Source: a virus
IMG/VR virus record: IMGVR_UViG_3300009637_000006
Location: 1 to 26,215 of that record
Length of the DNA stretch: 26,215 bases
Reading direction: 5' to 3' (one strand)
The notes beneath the pieces are model-generated. The model was not told the DNA's origin. It did no database searches and worked only from the letters and a program-made list of their open reading frames with translations. This document shows positions 5,612 to 14,287 of the stretch, one piece after another. How positions within the stretch are numbered: position 1 is the first letter of the stretch; the number at the start of each line of letters is the position of its first letter. The position numbers and the translations under genes are program-made.

Positions 5612-8600
5612 TTAAGCCGCGCCAGGCACGCCGGTGGGCACGTAAATGTATGGTGTCACATCGGCCAGAGACTGGAGCGCAGCGCCGAAGGTGTTGAACG
5701 TACAGATTTTGAAATAGAGCACCTGGCCGATGTAGGCAGGCGGCATGGTCATCTTCAGGATTCCCGCCTGGCTCGGGCCCACCACGGCGAAGCGCATGCC
5801 GGCCGGATGGTCGATCCCCGGGCCGCCCGAATTCGGCGCCAGGAAGATCGAACGGCGCAGGGAGTTCCCAACGCCCGTCGCCTCGAGAGTGTAGGCATTG
5901 GGGCCTGTGAGCGTGGCCACCGCGTAGCTCATGAGTTCGTAGCCGAACCCGGCGCCGCTCGGCGAAGCCACTGCCGAGCCGGCGACCTCGATGGTGCCCG
6001 CAAGACCCACAGGAGAGCCGGCGACGTTCACCTGGAGCGGATCGCCTGCAGCCACGATCGTGCCGTTCACGTCGACAATGAGCGCGCCGCCCTCGACGTA
6101 GCACGGTACTTCGAAGTTGTTTTCAACCGTTGTGGAATAGGACTCAAGCGCCCCGTCCGATTCGGCCAGGTTGACCTCGAGGTTGTTCGTCGAGTCTGGA
6201 TCGGCAGCGGCTGGCCAGTCGGCAGTGACCTCGCCTGTGACGGCCGAGCCGATCACGATGTTCGAGTTCGCGTCTGCGCCTCCAGGAGCCGGGTTGTAGC
6301 TCACGCCGCCATCGGTCGAAACGAAGATCTGCGCGCCGCCATAGTTCGCGTCGTTGCTCGAAACCACCACCCAGATCTCATCGCCGGCCGAGCCGGGATA
6401 GAGGCCCGGCGTCGGCTCGAAAATGATCGGCGCGTTGGCATTGCCGGCGCTTTGCTGGGGATTGACCGGGGTCGGCGCGGGCGTGGTCGCGGGGAGCAGC
6501 GCGGGTGCGCACATCCCGTAAACGAAGGGCTCGGCCGTCACGGCGAAGCTGCCGTCGTCCTGTTCGTTGTAGCTGGTGATTCGGACCGGGACCCCGATGA
6601 TGCCCTGGAGCTCATCGGTGAGCGTCACGAGATCCATGGGCGAGAGCAGCGACCAGCGCGCGGTCGTTCTGAAGCTCCACACATCGCCGCCGTACTGATT
6701 GCGCCGCACTTGGATCCCGAGAATGGTGCGCGCGATCGAGGGATCCTGGACCGCATTGTTGGTGACCGGATCATCCTTGCGGACCCCATAAAGCCCGAGC
6801 GTGGCCGGATCCGGCGTCTGCACGGTGACCTGGGCATAGTTCGCGTTGCGGTCGACGCACTGCATCTGAAGCACGTTCGGCAGATCGATGCGCACTGCGG
6901 TATCGAGCGAAGGGCAGTCCGAGAGTACGAAGTCGCCAGCATCGGCGTCGAGCTCGGCGACGGGCCCGGCGGCCGAGGGCGCCTGGTAAAACGCTCCGTT
7001 GCCCGCGGCCGAGACCTCGGAGTAGGGATAGAGGTAGAACTTGGCGCCTAGAAACACCGGGGCGGCATTGGCAGCGCTGCAGAGCGTCTTGATCCAGTCC
7101 GACGCCGCCGACTGCGAATTCATCGTGAGCGAGCCCCAGAGGCCGTTGGCGCGGCATTGCGCGCGCACCAGGTCAAAGGACGGGATGTCGACGAAGTCCC
7201 CGAGCGGTCGTGGATAGGGCACCGGCTCGGTGGCCTTGATGGCGAGCAGACAGATCGAAGCCGGCGAGCCAGCTGCTCCCGCAGCCGCGAACGCACCAGG
7301 TGAGTGAATGATGCGCTCCTGCATTTGGAATGTGCTCGGGGACCGCCCGGGGAAGTTCGCCGGGGTCACCGCGCGCCACAGGGGCTCGTCCGCGACCGGT
7401 GAGGCCCCGCCACCGGGATAAAGCGAGATGGCCAGCAGGTAACCAGGCAGGCCCTCGGCGACGCTGCTAGAGGCCTGCGCGGGGCCGCTTGAGGAGGTCG
7501 CCACGGCGTCGACCGTCTCGCCGCCTAGATAGCCCGGGGGAATGCTGTACGAGACAAGCAACCCCACCTGGGTGACCACCATATTCCCGGAGTAGTTCGA
7601 AAGCTGAACGGTGGCGTTGAACTGAAAATTAAAGCTGGCGGCCTCGAGCGCAGGCGCCGTCGTGCCGAAGCTGGGGCCGGTCCACACCCCAGAAAATGGC
7701 GGCGGCGGGAAAGAGCCCGATGGGACGCTGGCAGAGAACTCCAGTGAGCTGTTGTCAGTCGTGAGCGTCGAAACAAAGGTCACGACCGGCTGGATGGCGG
7801 TGACCACGACACCGGCTGGCAAAGCAGGCCACTCAAATCCACCCCATTCAAGGACCGTGTGCACATTCTCGTAGAGGTTGAACGGCGGGTAAACGCCGCT
7901 AACTGCCATCATCCCGCCGTCCACCGTTGCGCTGGCGGTGGCAGTGTTTGTGGGACCGGCCGAGGCGCTGGCGCCGCTCGTGGTTGGCGGAACGAAGATA
8001 GTGCTTCCGGTGGAAGCGCCTACCCCGCCGATCTCAAGGATTCCCATGCCCCAGGGAGCCGACGCGCCGGAGACGGTGACCGTGTTCGGACCCCCGACCG
8101 CATAGGCGTACCAGACCTGGTAGCCGAGCCCGTCGCCATAGACCTTGGTCCAGGTTTCGCCGTTCGTCGAGCTGATCCCGAGCGTGCCAGAGCCGGTGGC
8201 CGTCGCGATGAGAATATTGCCGGCGGCGTTCGGCATGTCGTACATCATCGGGGGCAGACCCACGGTGGCGCTGGCGTCGACCTTCTTCTGGATCGTGCCA
8301 GGCAGGTCGTAGCTCGAGAGCCCGCGCTCCATCTGGGTCGCCGCCGGCTGGGGCTGCACGGAGGTCTCGGCCGCGATCGCCGCCTGCGCCATGCCCGACT
8401 TATAGATGTCCTCGATCATGTCCACAAAATCGGCATCCCCGCTCGAGTACACCCCCCACTTAAATGCAACCTCCGGATTCAGCTGCGGGATCGCGCCCGA
8501 GGCCCCGAGGTCGAGTTCCGAGCTCTGCAGGCCCGCGAAATGTGGATAAACGATCTGCTGAGAGCTAAGGCCGGCGTTCGCGTACTCGTCGCCCGAGCCG

Positions 8601-9280
8601 AGCTGGGGCTCGAAGGCCATGGCGAGCCTTGCGATCGGGGGCTGGTTCGAGGTCGCTGCGGTGAGCTGGGCGTAATACACGTTGACCGTGCCGGCCGGGA
8701 ACGACTCGGCGTCCAAATAGACGGTGGCGCCCATGCCCTGCTGCCAGCGATAGCAGAACGGCCAGGTCCGGTAGCTCATCGGATTGGTCGGATCCGGCCC
8801 GACCTCAAGCTCGTTCCAGAGCGGGATTTCCCAAGAGCCCGAGAGCGTCTGCGGCCCCTGGCCACCGTAATCGTCGACCGAAAAACTGTAGCTCGCGGTG
8901 AGCGTGACGGCGATCACGAAGTAAAAGTTCGGGTCCGTGACCGTCAAAGACTGCCGGCCGCCGGCGCCGGCAAACGACTGCTCCTGAAAGGCCAGGGGCG
9001 CGTTCGACCCATTGTTCATCACCTGGAGCACGCCGCGGATCGGATTGTGTCCAAGGAGAAAGTCTATGTTTTCACAGTAGTTAGTGATGCCCTTCTTCAG
9101 TTGCTTGAACTTTTTGGTACCGGCGCCGCCTTGCCGAAGGTTCGCCGCCCAGATGGCGAGCAAGTTGGACTGCGTTTGACCGTACCCAACCGGGATCGTC
9201 GCGCCATACGCCGAGGCCTGCAGAAGCGAACCCATAGCGGTGGGGCGCTGCGCTGCCTGATCTTTGAAAGTGACCGTCAT
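5612..9280 (-). CDS. Tail hub / tip attachment protein (J-like, GTA gp15-like)
   Basis: The largest gene encodes 1222 aa at the end of the tail module, after the NlpC/P60 peptidase, with an ATGA overlap. Residues 1-330 are the N-terminal hub part (TIPVGYGQTQSNLLAIWAAN near 28-47). Residues about 345-600 are an adhesin-like insertion (GNILIATATGSG, SSTNGETWTKVYG, MGILEIGGV). Residues about 695-930 carry the J/tail-hub core: DIPSFDLVRAQCRANGLWGS, LCSAANAAPVFLGAKFYLYP, AVQDPSIARTILGIQ, LSPMDLVTLTD and VPVRITS. Residues 950-1222 look like sequential beta-sandwich fibre domains. It should form the baseplate hub that opens the tail tube and carries receptor-binding parts. The N-terminus and core fit the family; the domain limits are estimates. 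Confidence 0.82.
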   Translation of the reverse strand: MTVTFKDQAAQRPTAMGSLLQASAYGATIPVGYGQTQSNLLAIWAANLRQGGAGTKKFKQLKKGITNYCENIDFLLGHNPIRGVLQVMNNGSNAPLAFQEQSFAGAGGRQSLTVTDPNFYFVIAVTLTASYSFSVDDYGGQGPQTLSGSWEIPLWNELEVGPDPTNPMSYRTWPFCYRWQQGMGATVYLDAESFPAGTVNVYYAQLTAATSNQPPIARLAMAFEPQLGSGDEYANAGLSSQQIVYPHFAGLQSSELDLGASGAIPQLNPEVAFKWGVYSSGDADFVDMIEDIYKSGMAQAAIAAETSVQPQPAATQMERGLSSYDLPGTIQKKVDASATVGLPPMMYDMPNAAGNILIATATGSGTLGISSTNGETWTKVYGDGLGYQVWYAYAVGGPNTVTVSGASAPWGMGILEIGGVGASTGSTIFVPPTTSGASASAGPTNTATASATVDGGMMAVSGVYPPFNLYENVHTVLEWGGFEWPALPAGVVVTAIQPVVTFVSTLTTDNSSLEFSASVPSGSFPPPPFSGVWTGPSFGTTAPALEAASFNFQFNATVQLSNYSGNMVVTQVGLLVSYSIPPGYLGGETVDAVATSSSGPAQASSSVAEGLPGYLLAISLYPGGGASPVADEPLWRAVTPANFPGRSPSTFQMQERIIHSPGAFAAAGAAGSPASICLLAIKATEPVPYPRPLGDFVDIPSFDLVRAQCRANGLWGSLTMNSQSAASDWIKTLCSAANAAPVFLGAKFYLYPYSEVSAAGNGAFYQAPSAAGPVAELDADAGDFVLSDCPSLDTAVRIDLPNVLQMQCVDRNANYAQVTVQTPDPATLGLYGVRKDDPVTNNAVQDPSIARTILGIQVRRNQYGGDVWSFRTTARWSLLSPMDLVTLTDELQGIIGVPVRITSYNEQDDGSFAVTAEPFVYGMCAPALLPATTPAPTPVNPQQSAGNANAPIIFEPTPGLYPGSAGDEIWVVVSSNDANYGGAQIFVSTDGGVSYNPAPGGADANSNIVIGSAVTGEVTADWPAAADPDSTNNLEVNLAESDGALESYSTTVENNFEVPCYVEGGALIVDVNGTIVAAGDPLQVNVAGSPVGLAGTIEVAGSAVASPSGAGFGYELMSYAVATLTGPNAYTLEATGVGNSLRRSIFLAPNSGGPGIDHPAGMRFAVVGPSQAGILKMTMPPAYIGQVLYFKICTFNTFGAALQSLADVTPYIYVPTGVPGAA

Positions 9281-9756
9281 GCGGGCTCCATCTTAGCGAA
9301 GGGGTCAAAGATCTCCATGGGCCGAAACGCCGTGAGCCTATGCGTCGTGAGGGTGATTTCATGCACGCCGTCGACGCCGGCATGCACGCCGCGGGGCCAG
9401 GAGGTCACAATCGCGCCATGGTTGAAGACTTTGCTCTGTATCACCCGGAAGAGCACCAGGTCGCCCGGCTCAGCTTTCGAGTCCGCCCGGCAAAGGCAAA
9501 GGGAGCGAGCGCCGTCGACGCCAAAGCGCACCAGGCCGCGGAGGTAGCGCTCGTGCGAGCCGTGCAAAAACCAGTCGTGCCGATAGGGATCCTCGAGTCC
9601 ATCCCAAAGATCCGGCTGTGCGGTGCCGATCTCAATCAGGTAGCAGCCGAGCAAAGTGGCGCAATCGACGCCGGCGCCCTTCATCCGGCCCCCAAGGACA
9701 TAAGGCGTCCCGATGAACGAACGCGCGATTTCGACTGCCTCGGCCCGCGTTTTCAT
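9277..9756 (-). CDS. NlpC/P60-family tail peptidase (GTA gp14-like)
   Basis: A 159-aa NlpC/P60 cysteine peptidase of the tail-tip type. The catalytic Cys is in GAGVDCATLLG (Cys 32), the His is in VFNHGAIV (His 113), and the third polar residue is probably His 125 in RGVHAG. TPYVLGGRMK (17-26) precedes the Cys as in the family, and EPGDLVLF (96-103) is the usual strand before the His. In gene transfer agents and siphophages this gene always stands between the DUF2163 protein and the hub, as here. Known members cut peptide bonds in peptidoglycan during DNA entry. It is the only cell-wall hydrolase recognised in the window. Gap to the previous gene is 3 bases, with an ATGA overlap with the hub. 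Confidence 0.88.
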   Translation of the reverse strand: MKTRAEAVEIARSFIGTPYVLGGRMKGAGVDCATLLGCYLIEIGTAQPDLWDGLEDPYRHDWFLHGSHERYLRGLVRFGVDGARSLCLCRADSKAEPGDLVLFRVIQSKVFNHGAIVTSWPRGVHAGVDGVHEITLTTHRLTAFRPMEIFDPFAKMEPA

Positions 9757-9759
9757 GGC

Positions 9760-10695
9760 TCAGACCGCCTGCGTTGGATTTGGAACGAACGGGAACCCGG
9801 AGTATCCCTCGTCGCCCAGGTTGATCGGCGCCGTCGTCGAAACATAGAACGTATCGACACCGGGCGTGGGCGGCCAGGGCAAAGGCGAGTAGATCACGAA
9901 CTCGGAATGGTGGTTGCCGTCGCCGTCGGTCCACTCGCCGTTCTGGCCGATAGCGGACCAGGCGCCGGCAAGCGTTGCTCCCGGACCGGAAAGGAAAACC
10001 ATGTAGCCGCCAGAGAAAAGGTCGCCCGAGTAGATCCTTCCAGCCGATGGCGACGTACAGTCCGCCACGATGTAGGTCTCGGTCGACGGCCGGATGCAGC
10101 TGAAAACCGGAATAGACGGGTCGCCCGGTGGCAAGGTCACCGCAGCCGTCGACGCGAGCGTGTTGGTCACCTCTACCACGGTCGAGGGCACCTTTTGCTT
10201 GAGCACGTCCAAATAGCTCTTGGTATTGAAGATCAACTTGTTGCGCGCGATTTTGCAATTCTGGACCCGGCCGCCGTACCACTCTGCGCAGCCCAGAGTG
10301 TCGGCGTCGCCGGGCGTGGGCATGAAGCACCGAAGGATCAGCGCCGGCCAGTTGTCATAAAAATGCTGGGCGGCCAGCTGGTAGGGAGATGCCGTCGCGG
10401 TGCTCGCCGTTTTGGAAGCCTGCGCGCTGGCCCCAGGCGACCAGGTGATGGCCAGGGCCTGGGCGTCAAGCCCCACCTTCGCCTCAACGCCGGCGCGCGA
10501 TACCACAGCCGGATTGAAGAGCCCATAGGGCTTGTAGAGCACCGGAGCCTCGTGGTTGGTGAGATAGAGCGCGTTGGGGCTCTCGGGCGGCCCGATGAGG
10601 ATAAGATCGCGGATGATCGGATCGTCGGTCGAATTCAGGTAGGCCTGGGTGGCGACCGTCGTGTCCGAACCATCGCCGCCGATCGTCCGCCTCAT
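9760..10695 (-). CDS. DUF2163-type tail tip protein (GTA gp13-like)
   Basis: From ATG 10695 (ATGA overlap with the distal tail gene) the product is 311 aa. Its middle part has the features of the DUF2163 / phage BR0599-like family: IIRDLILIGPPES (near 28-40), LRCFMPTPGDADTLGCAEWYGGRV with the family's G-R-V element, and NKLIFNTKSYLDVLKQKVPSTVVE (near 155-178). Cys residues at CAEW, NCK, FSCI and ADCTS may make disulphides or a metal site. The C-terminal half (TYIVADCTSPSAGRIYSGDLFSGGYMVF, then HHSEF) matches the C-terminal BR0599-type domain. In the GTA-like module it links the distal tail ring to the hub. A longer in-frame start exists but lacks the coupling overlap. Confidence 0.75.
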   Translation of the reverse strand: MRRTIGGDGSDTTVATQAYLNSTDDPIIRDLILIGPPESPNALYLTNHEAPVLYKPYGLFNPAVVSRAGVEAKVGLDAQALAITWSPGASAQASKTASTATASPYQLAAQHFYDNWPALILRCFMPTPGDADTLGCAEWYGGRVQNCKIARNKLIFNTKSYLDVLKQKVPSTVVEVTNTLASTAAVTLPPGDPSIPVFSCIRPSTETYIVADCTSPSAGRIYSGDLFSGGYMVFLSGPGATLAGAWSAIGQNGEWTDGDGNHHSEFVIYSPLPWPPTPGVDTFYVSTTAPINLGDEGYSGFPFVPNPTQAV

Positions 10696-11846
10696 GAGGG
10701 CACCGGCCTTGCAGTCCGGAGCACCAGCGTCCCGGATCCGTTCTGCGATTCTGAGCCGCCGACGGTCCAATAGCCGCCGCCCTGCCCGGCTGGTGGCTGG
10801 CCGGCCGAGGAGCCGATGCCAGCAAACTTCTCGAAGTCCTGTGAGTCGGCGTCGAAGCGCACCCGAAAATAGAAGTGAAACTGCGCGGTAACCGGCGCCG
10901 CGGGGCCGGCGTAGTAGCCCTGGTCTTCCCAGATCAGCGTTCCCGCGCCGTCGGGCGTGGCGCCGCCGGCGTCATTGAATGCAGGGGCTGAGGCCCCCGA
11001 GGTTCCGGCGCTGCCCCCAGCGCTGCCCTGGTCAGTCCAGACCGCCATTGTGCCGCCCGTGCCGTCGTTCGTGGTCCCCCCGGAATCGTTGAAGGTGGGA
11101 ATGGTAGCGCCCAGCGTGCCAGCGGTCGTGATCTTCTGGATATGCCCGGCCGGATCGACGATCTCGTAGCCGAGGGCAACCACGGCAAGGGCAGACCAGG
11201 CCCGCGCCGTTGCCTTCTGGATGTGACCGGCGGGGTCGAGGATCTCAGTATTCAGCGCATAGACATGCATGGCTGCCCAGGCGGGGGCACCAGGCCCCCA
11301 CTTGAGCACCATGCCCAGCCAGGAGTAACCAGGGATGGCAAGGCCAGGACCATCGAGGGTGTACTCATTGGCGCCGCTGCCGGCAGTGGCCAGCGTCCCA
11401 TCAAGATACACCGATATGGCGCCGTTGAGGTCCGTGATGTCCTCATAGCTCGCGCCGTCGAGCGTGCGCTGCACCGGCGAGTAGTAGGCGCCAGCCCCAT
11501 CCGAAACCAGGGCAAGCTCTGCGAGAGGCGCGTTCGGCGAGCCAGAGACCAAAGCCGGCCCGACATAATTGTCGTCCGGATCCGTGTAAAGGAACGGCGC
11601 GGCCGAGCCGTACTGATCGTTGAAAAAGCCCATGAGCGTCCGGAGCTCGCTCACCGTCGTGAAGCTGCCCCAAAAGAAGTCGTGCAGGAAATCGAAAATG
11701 AGCGTCCAGGTCCAGATTGGATTCACATACTGCGGCAGGCGGACTTCGTAGCCGTTCGACCCCTCTTCGTTGAGCGTTTTGAAGCCCGGCGCCTTCAATG
11801 AGGTATACGTGAGGCCAGGCAGGCTCGGAAATACAGGCAGGCTCAT
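10692..11846 (-). CDS. Distal tail protein (DUF2460 / GTA gp12-like) with inserted repeats
   Basis: The N-terminus MSLPVFPSLPGLTYTSLKAP, then FKTLNEEGSNGYEVRLPQY and PIWTWTLIFDFL, is the signature start of the DUF2460/TIGR02217 distal tail protein family, which forms the ring between tube and hub. The family C-terminal strand FYFRVRFDADSQDFEKF is at about 326-341. Between them (about 187-312) is an insertion not present in simple members: DPAGHIQKATA (204-214) and DPAGHIQKITTAG (231-243) repeat, then two copies of a P-x-F-N-D-x-G-G...D-G...W-x-D-x-G unit (250-274 and 288-310). Such units are common in phage tail proteins and may be carbohydrate-binding. GGAGG before ATG 11846; ATGA overlap with the tape measure gene. 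Confidence 0.8.
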   Translation of the reverse strand: MSLPVFPSLPGLTYTSLKAPGFKTLNEEGSNGYEVRLPQYVNPIWTWTLIFDFLHDFFWGSFTTVSELRTLMGFFNDQYGSAAPFLYTDPDDNYVGPALVSGSPNAPLAELALVSDGAGAYYSPVQRTLDGASYEDITDLNGAISVYLDGTLATAGSGANEYTLDGPGLAIPGYSWLGMVLKWGPGAPAWAAMHVYALNTEILDPAGHIQKATARAWSALAVVALGYEIVDPAGHIQKITTAGTLGATIPTFNDSGGTTNDGTGGTMAVWTDQGSAGGSAGTSGASAPAFNDAGGATPDGAGTLIWEDQGYYAGPAAPVTAQFHFYFRVRFDADSQDFEKFAGIGSSAGQPPAGQGGGYWTVGGSESQNGSGTLVLRTARPVPS

Positions 11847-14287
11847 GCGAAGGCCTCCGGGCGAAGCATGGACTTGAGCCGGTTGATGGTATGCGCGGTC
11901 TGTGCCTCGTGCATCTCCTTGGTGGGCGCACCCCCGTAGTTGTTGGTCTGGTGGAGATGCGCGACTCGGCTGCCCCCGTTGTTGACCAGACTTTCGAAGT
12001 TCGAGGTTTGCGATGGCGAGAGCACCCGCTCGGCGCTCCCCGAGGTGTTAAAAGCGAAGCCCATGTGCGGCATCATGCCGCCGGTGTCCATGACGGCGTA
12101 AGCCATGGTCTCGGCGAACTGCAGCGCAGCCATCGCCGGGGCCTCGGGCGGATTGATCGCGGAGTAGTACGCCATCGCTCCCGCCGCGGCAACACCGGCG
12201 TCGCTCGAGACCATTGCGACGTTTGCGGTCTTCTGGACTGCAACCTGGGTGGCCATCCCCGAGACCTGCAGGAGCTTATCCATCGCCCACATTTCTGCCT
12301 TCTGGAGAATCCACCTCGCCACGAAATCCACAACCTGCAGTTCCATGTCGCCGAGCATATGACCGAACGCCTGGCCTGCCGTCTGCGACTTGGTCGCCCA
12401 CTCATTGAAGGCCCGGGTGAAGTCGGCATTGAACTCGTTCGCGGCCTTTTTGTAGGCCTGCTCCATTTTGGTCGCTTCCTGCTGAACGATACGTTCCCGT
12501 TCGAGCGCGGCGCGCTGCGCCTCCTTCGTCATCTGATCTTCGAGTTTTTTGTACTCGATGGCTTCCTTTTCACCAGCGATCGGGTTAAAAAGCCCCTGCT
12601 CGGTCTTGAGCGCGCCCTGGGTCGTGGCCTCGCGGAGCTTCAGCGCGTCGAGCAACCGCTGCTCGGCCACCCGGTGCGAAATAATGCCGAGCTCTTCCTG
12701 GCCGCGGATCTCGACCTGGGTGCGTTCGAATTCCTGGTCGGCCGCCTCAATCAAAGCCGCCGCGGTCTCACGGGCTGCGTTGATCTGCTCTTCCCGGGTG
12801 CGGTTGGCGTTTTCGACTTCGACCCGGGTCTGCTCTTCGGCGCGCCGGCGGGCGGCCTCGTCCTCCTTCTGCTGGGCTTCAAAAGTGGCATTCATCTGCT
12901 CCTTGCCGAGCGCGGCGATCTTTTCCTTGGCCTGCGAAAGGGCCACCTGGTTCTCCAGCACACGAAGGGTCTCCCGTTCGGCCGCCGTGCCTTCCTTTGA
13001 GGTCGTGGCCTTGAGGTTATTGAGCTCGATTTGTTTGTCCATCGCCGCGATGATCTGCTGCTCGACGCCAAGCTGGGCATCGTCGGCATGCGCGGCCTCG
13101 ATCTGAGCGCGGGCGATCTGCTCGGGAAGATTGTCGGAGGCAGCCCTGCCACCACCAGTCTTTCCGGCGCCGGTCAGTTTTTCGTGCTCCTGCTGGGCAT
13201 CGCGCAGGCGCATCTGCTCCTCGATGGCCGCGGTTTCCTTCTTCGTGTCCGCGATCAGGAGTTCGGTCGCGGTGACTTCGTTGTTAAGGGGGGTCGGATC
13301 GACGCTCATGGTCTGCTGGGCGTGCAGATCCAGGAGCTTCTTCTCTTCCACGGCCGTGAAACTTTTCGCCTCGGCGAGCTGACCCTCGAGCGCGACCGCC
13401 TTCTCCATCCAAAGCGCGTGCTGCTCGAGGTCGACTTGTTCCTGGCGCGTCCCGGTGGTACTCGTCATACGCTGCAGCGTTGAGCCGGCCAGCGACTGCA
13501 TCTTCAGAAGCGACTCCTCCTTGTCGATCAGCCCCTGTAGCTTGGCGTTCATTTTGTCGGCTTCGACCAGAGCGTCGTCGATCGCCTCTTTGATGGCGTT
13601 GGGGTTGGGCTTGTGCTCGAGCTTCGCGTTGGCCGCCTCGATCTTGTCGGCCTCGAGCGAGGTTTCGTCAATCAGGGTGCGATAGGATCCGTCGAGCGAG
13701 GAGAGCTTCTGCTCGAACTCGCGCGCGCCCTCGCCGCCCATGTCGAAGGCCTTGTAAAGCGCCTCGCCAAGGTCGTAAAGCAGGAACACGCCCGCGGCGA
13801 AGATTGCCACCGGGACCATGGCGGCCAGCATCGGGCCAACCACGGAGGATCCCGCGGCAACTTTTGCCAGGCCCGTCTCCATCATGTAAGCCGAGCCGGT
13901 CATAGCCCCCATGCTCACCTTCGCCGCCTCCATCGCCTCGGAGTGGCTGTAGGTTGCCACGGTGTCGACGCGCTGGGCGGCAGCGTTCGAAAGAGTTGCG
14001 GCGGTGTTTGCTTCCTCGCTGGCGGTGAGCTGCTGGACCGCGGCGGTGGCCATCGTACTCGCTTGCGCGTATTCCTGGATGATCGCCGCGGCCTGGGCGT
14101 TGCCACCCTCAGCGGCGGCTCCCAACTGAACCTGCGCTTCCGTAAGCGCCTTCGTGGCGGCGGTGGCCTTGGCCTGCGCTGCGGCGATCTGGTCGGCAGA
14201 CGATTCGACGGCTGCCGTAGCCTGGGCGACCGCGGGCCCGACCCCGCTCGCGTCGGCTGTGATAATTACTCGGAGTTCGTCCGCCAT
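11843..14287 (-). CDS. Tape measure protein
   Basis: 814 aa, directly downstream of the frameshifted chaperone genes, the conserved place for the tape measure. The sequence is mostly long helix and coiled coil: Ala-rich heptads at 20-110, a hydrophobic stretch at about 146-172 (VGPMLAAMVPVAIFAAGVFLL), then charged coiled coil at about 200-620 (many EEQ, AERE, RRRAEEQ segments). The end (about 620-814) has a second amphipathic region (FTRAFNEWATKSQ, VVDFVARWILQKAEMWAMDK), which may cross or contact the membrane. It fixes tail length; at about 1.5 angstrom per residue, the family rule predicts a tail near 120 nm. GGAGCGGGA precedes ATG 14287, and the gene overlaps the T frame by 22 bases. Confidence 0.85.
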   Translation of the reverse strand: MADELRVIITADASGVGPAVAQATAAVESSADQIAAAQAKATAATKALTEAQVQLGAAAEGGNAQAAAIIQEYAQASTMATAAVQQLTASEEANTAATLSNAAAQRVDTVATYSHSEAMEAAKVSMGAMTGSAYMMETGLAKVAAGSSVVGPMLAAMVPVAIFAAGVFLLYDLGEALYKAFDMGGEGAREFEQKLSSLDGSYRTLIDETSLEADKIEAANAKLEHKPNPNAIKEAIDDALVEADKMNAKLQGLIDKEESLLKMQSLAGSTLQRMTSTTGTRQEQVDLEQHALWMEKAVALEGQLAEAKSFTAVEEKKLLDLHAQQTMSVDPTPLNNEVTATELLIADTKKETAAIEEQMRLRDAQQEHEKLTGAGKTGGGRAASDNLPEQIARAQIEAAHADDAQLGVEQQIIAAMDKQIELNNLKATTSKEGTAAERETLRVLENQVALSQAKEKIAALGKEQMNATFEAQQKEDEAARRRAEEQTRVEVENANRTREEQINAARETAAALIEAADQEFERTQVEIRGQEELGIISHRVAEQRLLDALKLREATTQGALKTEQGLFNPIAGEKEAIEYKKLEDQMTKEAQRAALERERIVQQEATKMEQAYKKAANEFNADFTRAFNEWATKSQTAGQAFGHMLGDMELQVVDFVARWILQKAEMWAMDKLLQVSGMATQVAVQKTANVAMVSSDAGVAAAGAMAYYSAINPPEAPAMAALQFAETMAYAVMDTGGMMPHMGFAFNTSGSAERVLSPSQTSNFESLVNNGGSRVAHLHQTNNYGGAPTKEMHEAQTAHTINRLKSMLRPEAFA

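Noticed and set aside
5339-7051. A 570-codon open frame on the plus strand across the hub and fibre region
   Set aside because: It is antisense to the hub gene, rich in Arg/His/Gly/Asp from mirrored GC-rich codons, has no ribosome binding site and no recognisable domain.
8541-8549. A perfect DnaA-box word (TGTGGATAA)
   Set aside because: It is a single copy inside the hub coding sequence; a 9-base match with no cluster or AT-rich region is expected by chance at this length.
7859-10773. Two long plus-strand frames (562 and 477 codons) antisense to hub, peptidase and DUF2163 genes
   Set aside because: They have the same mirrored composition; the minus-strand genes have family motifs, ribosome binding sites and ATGA junctions.
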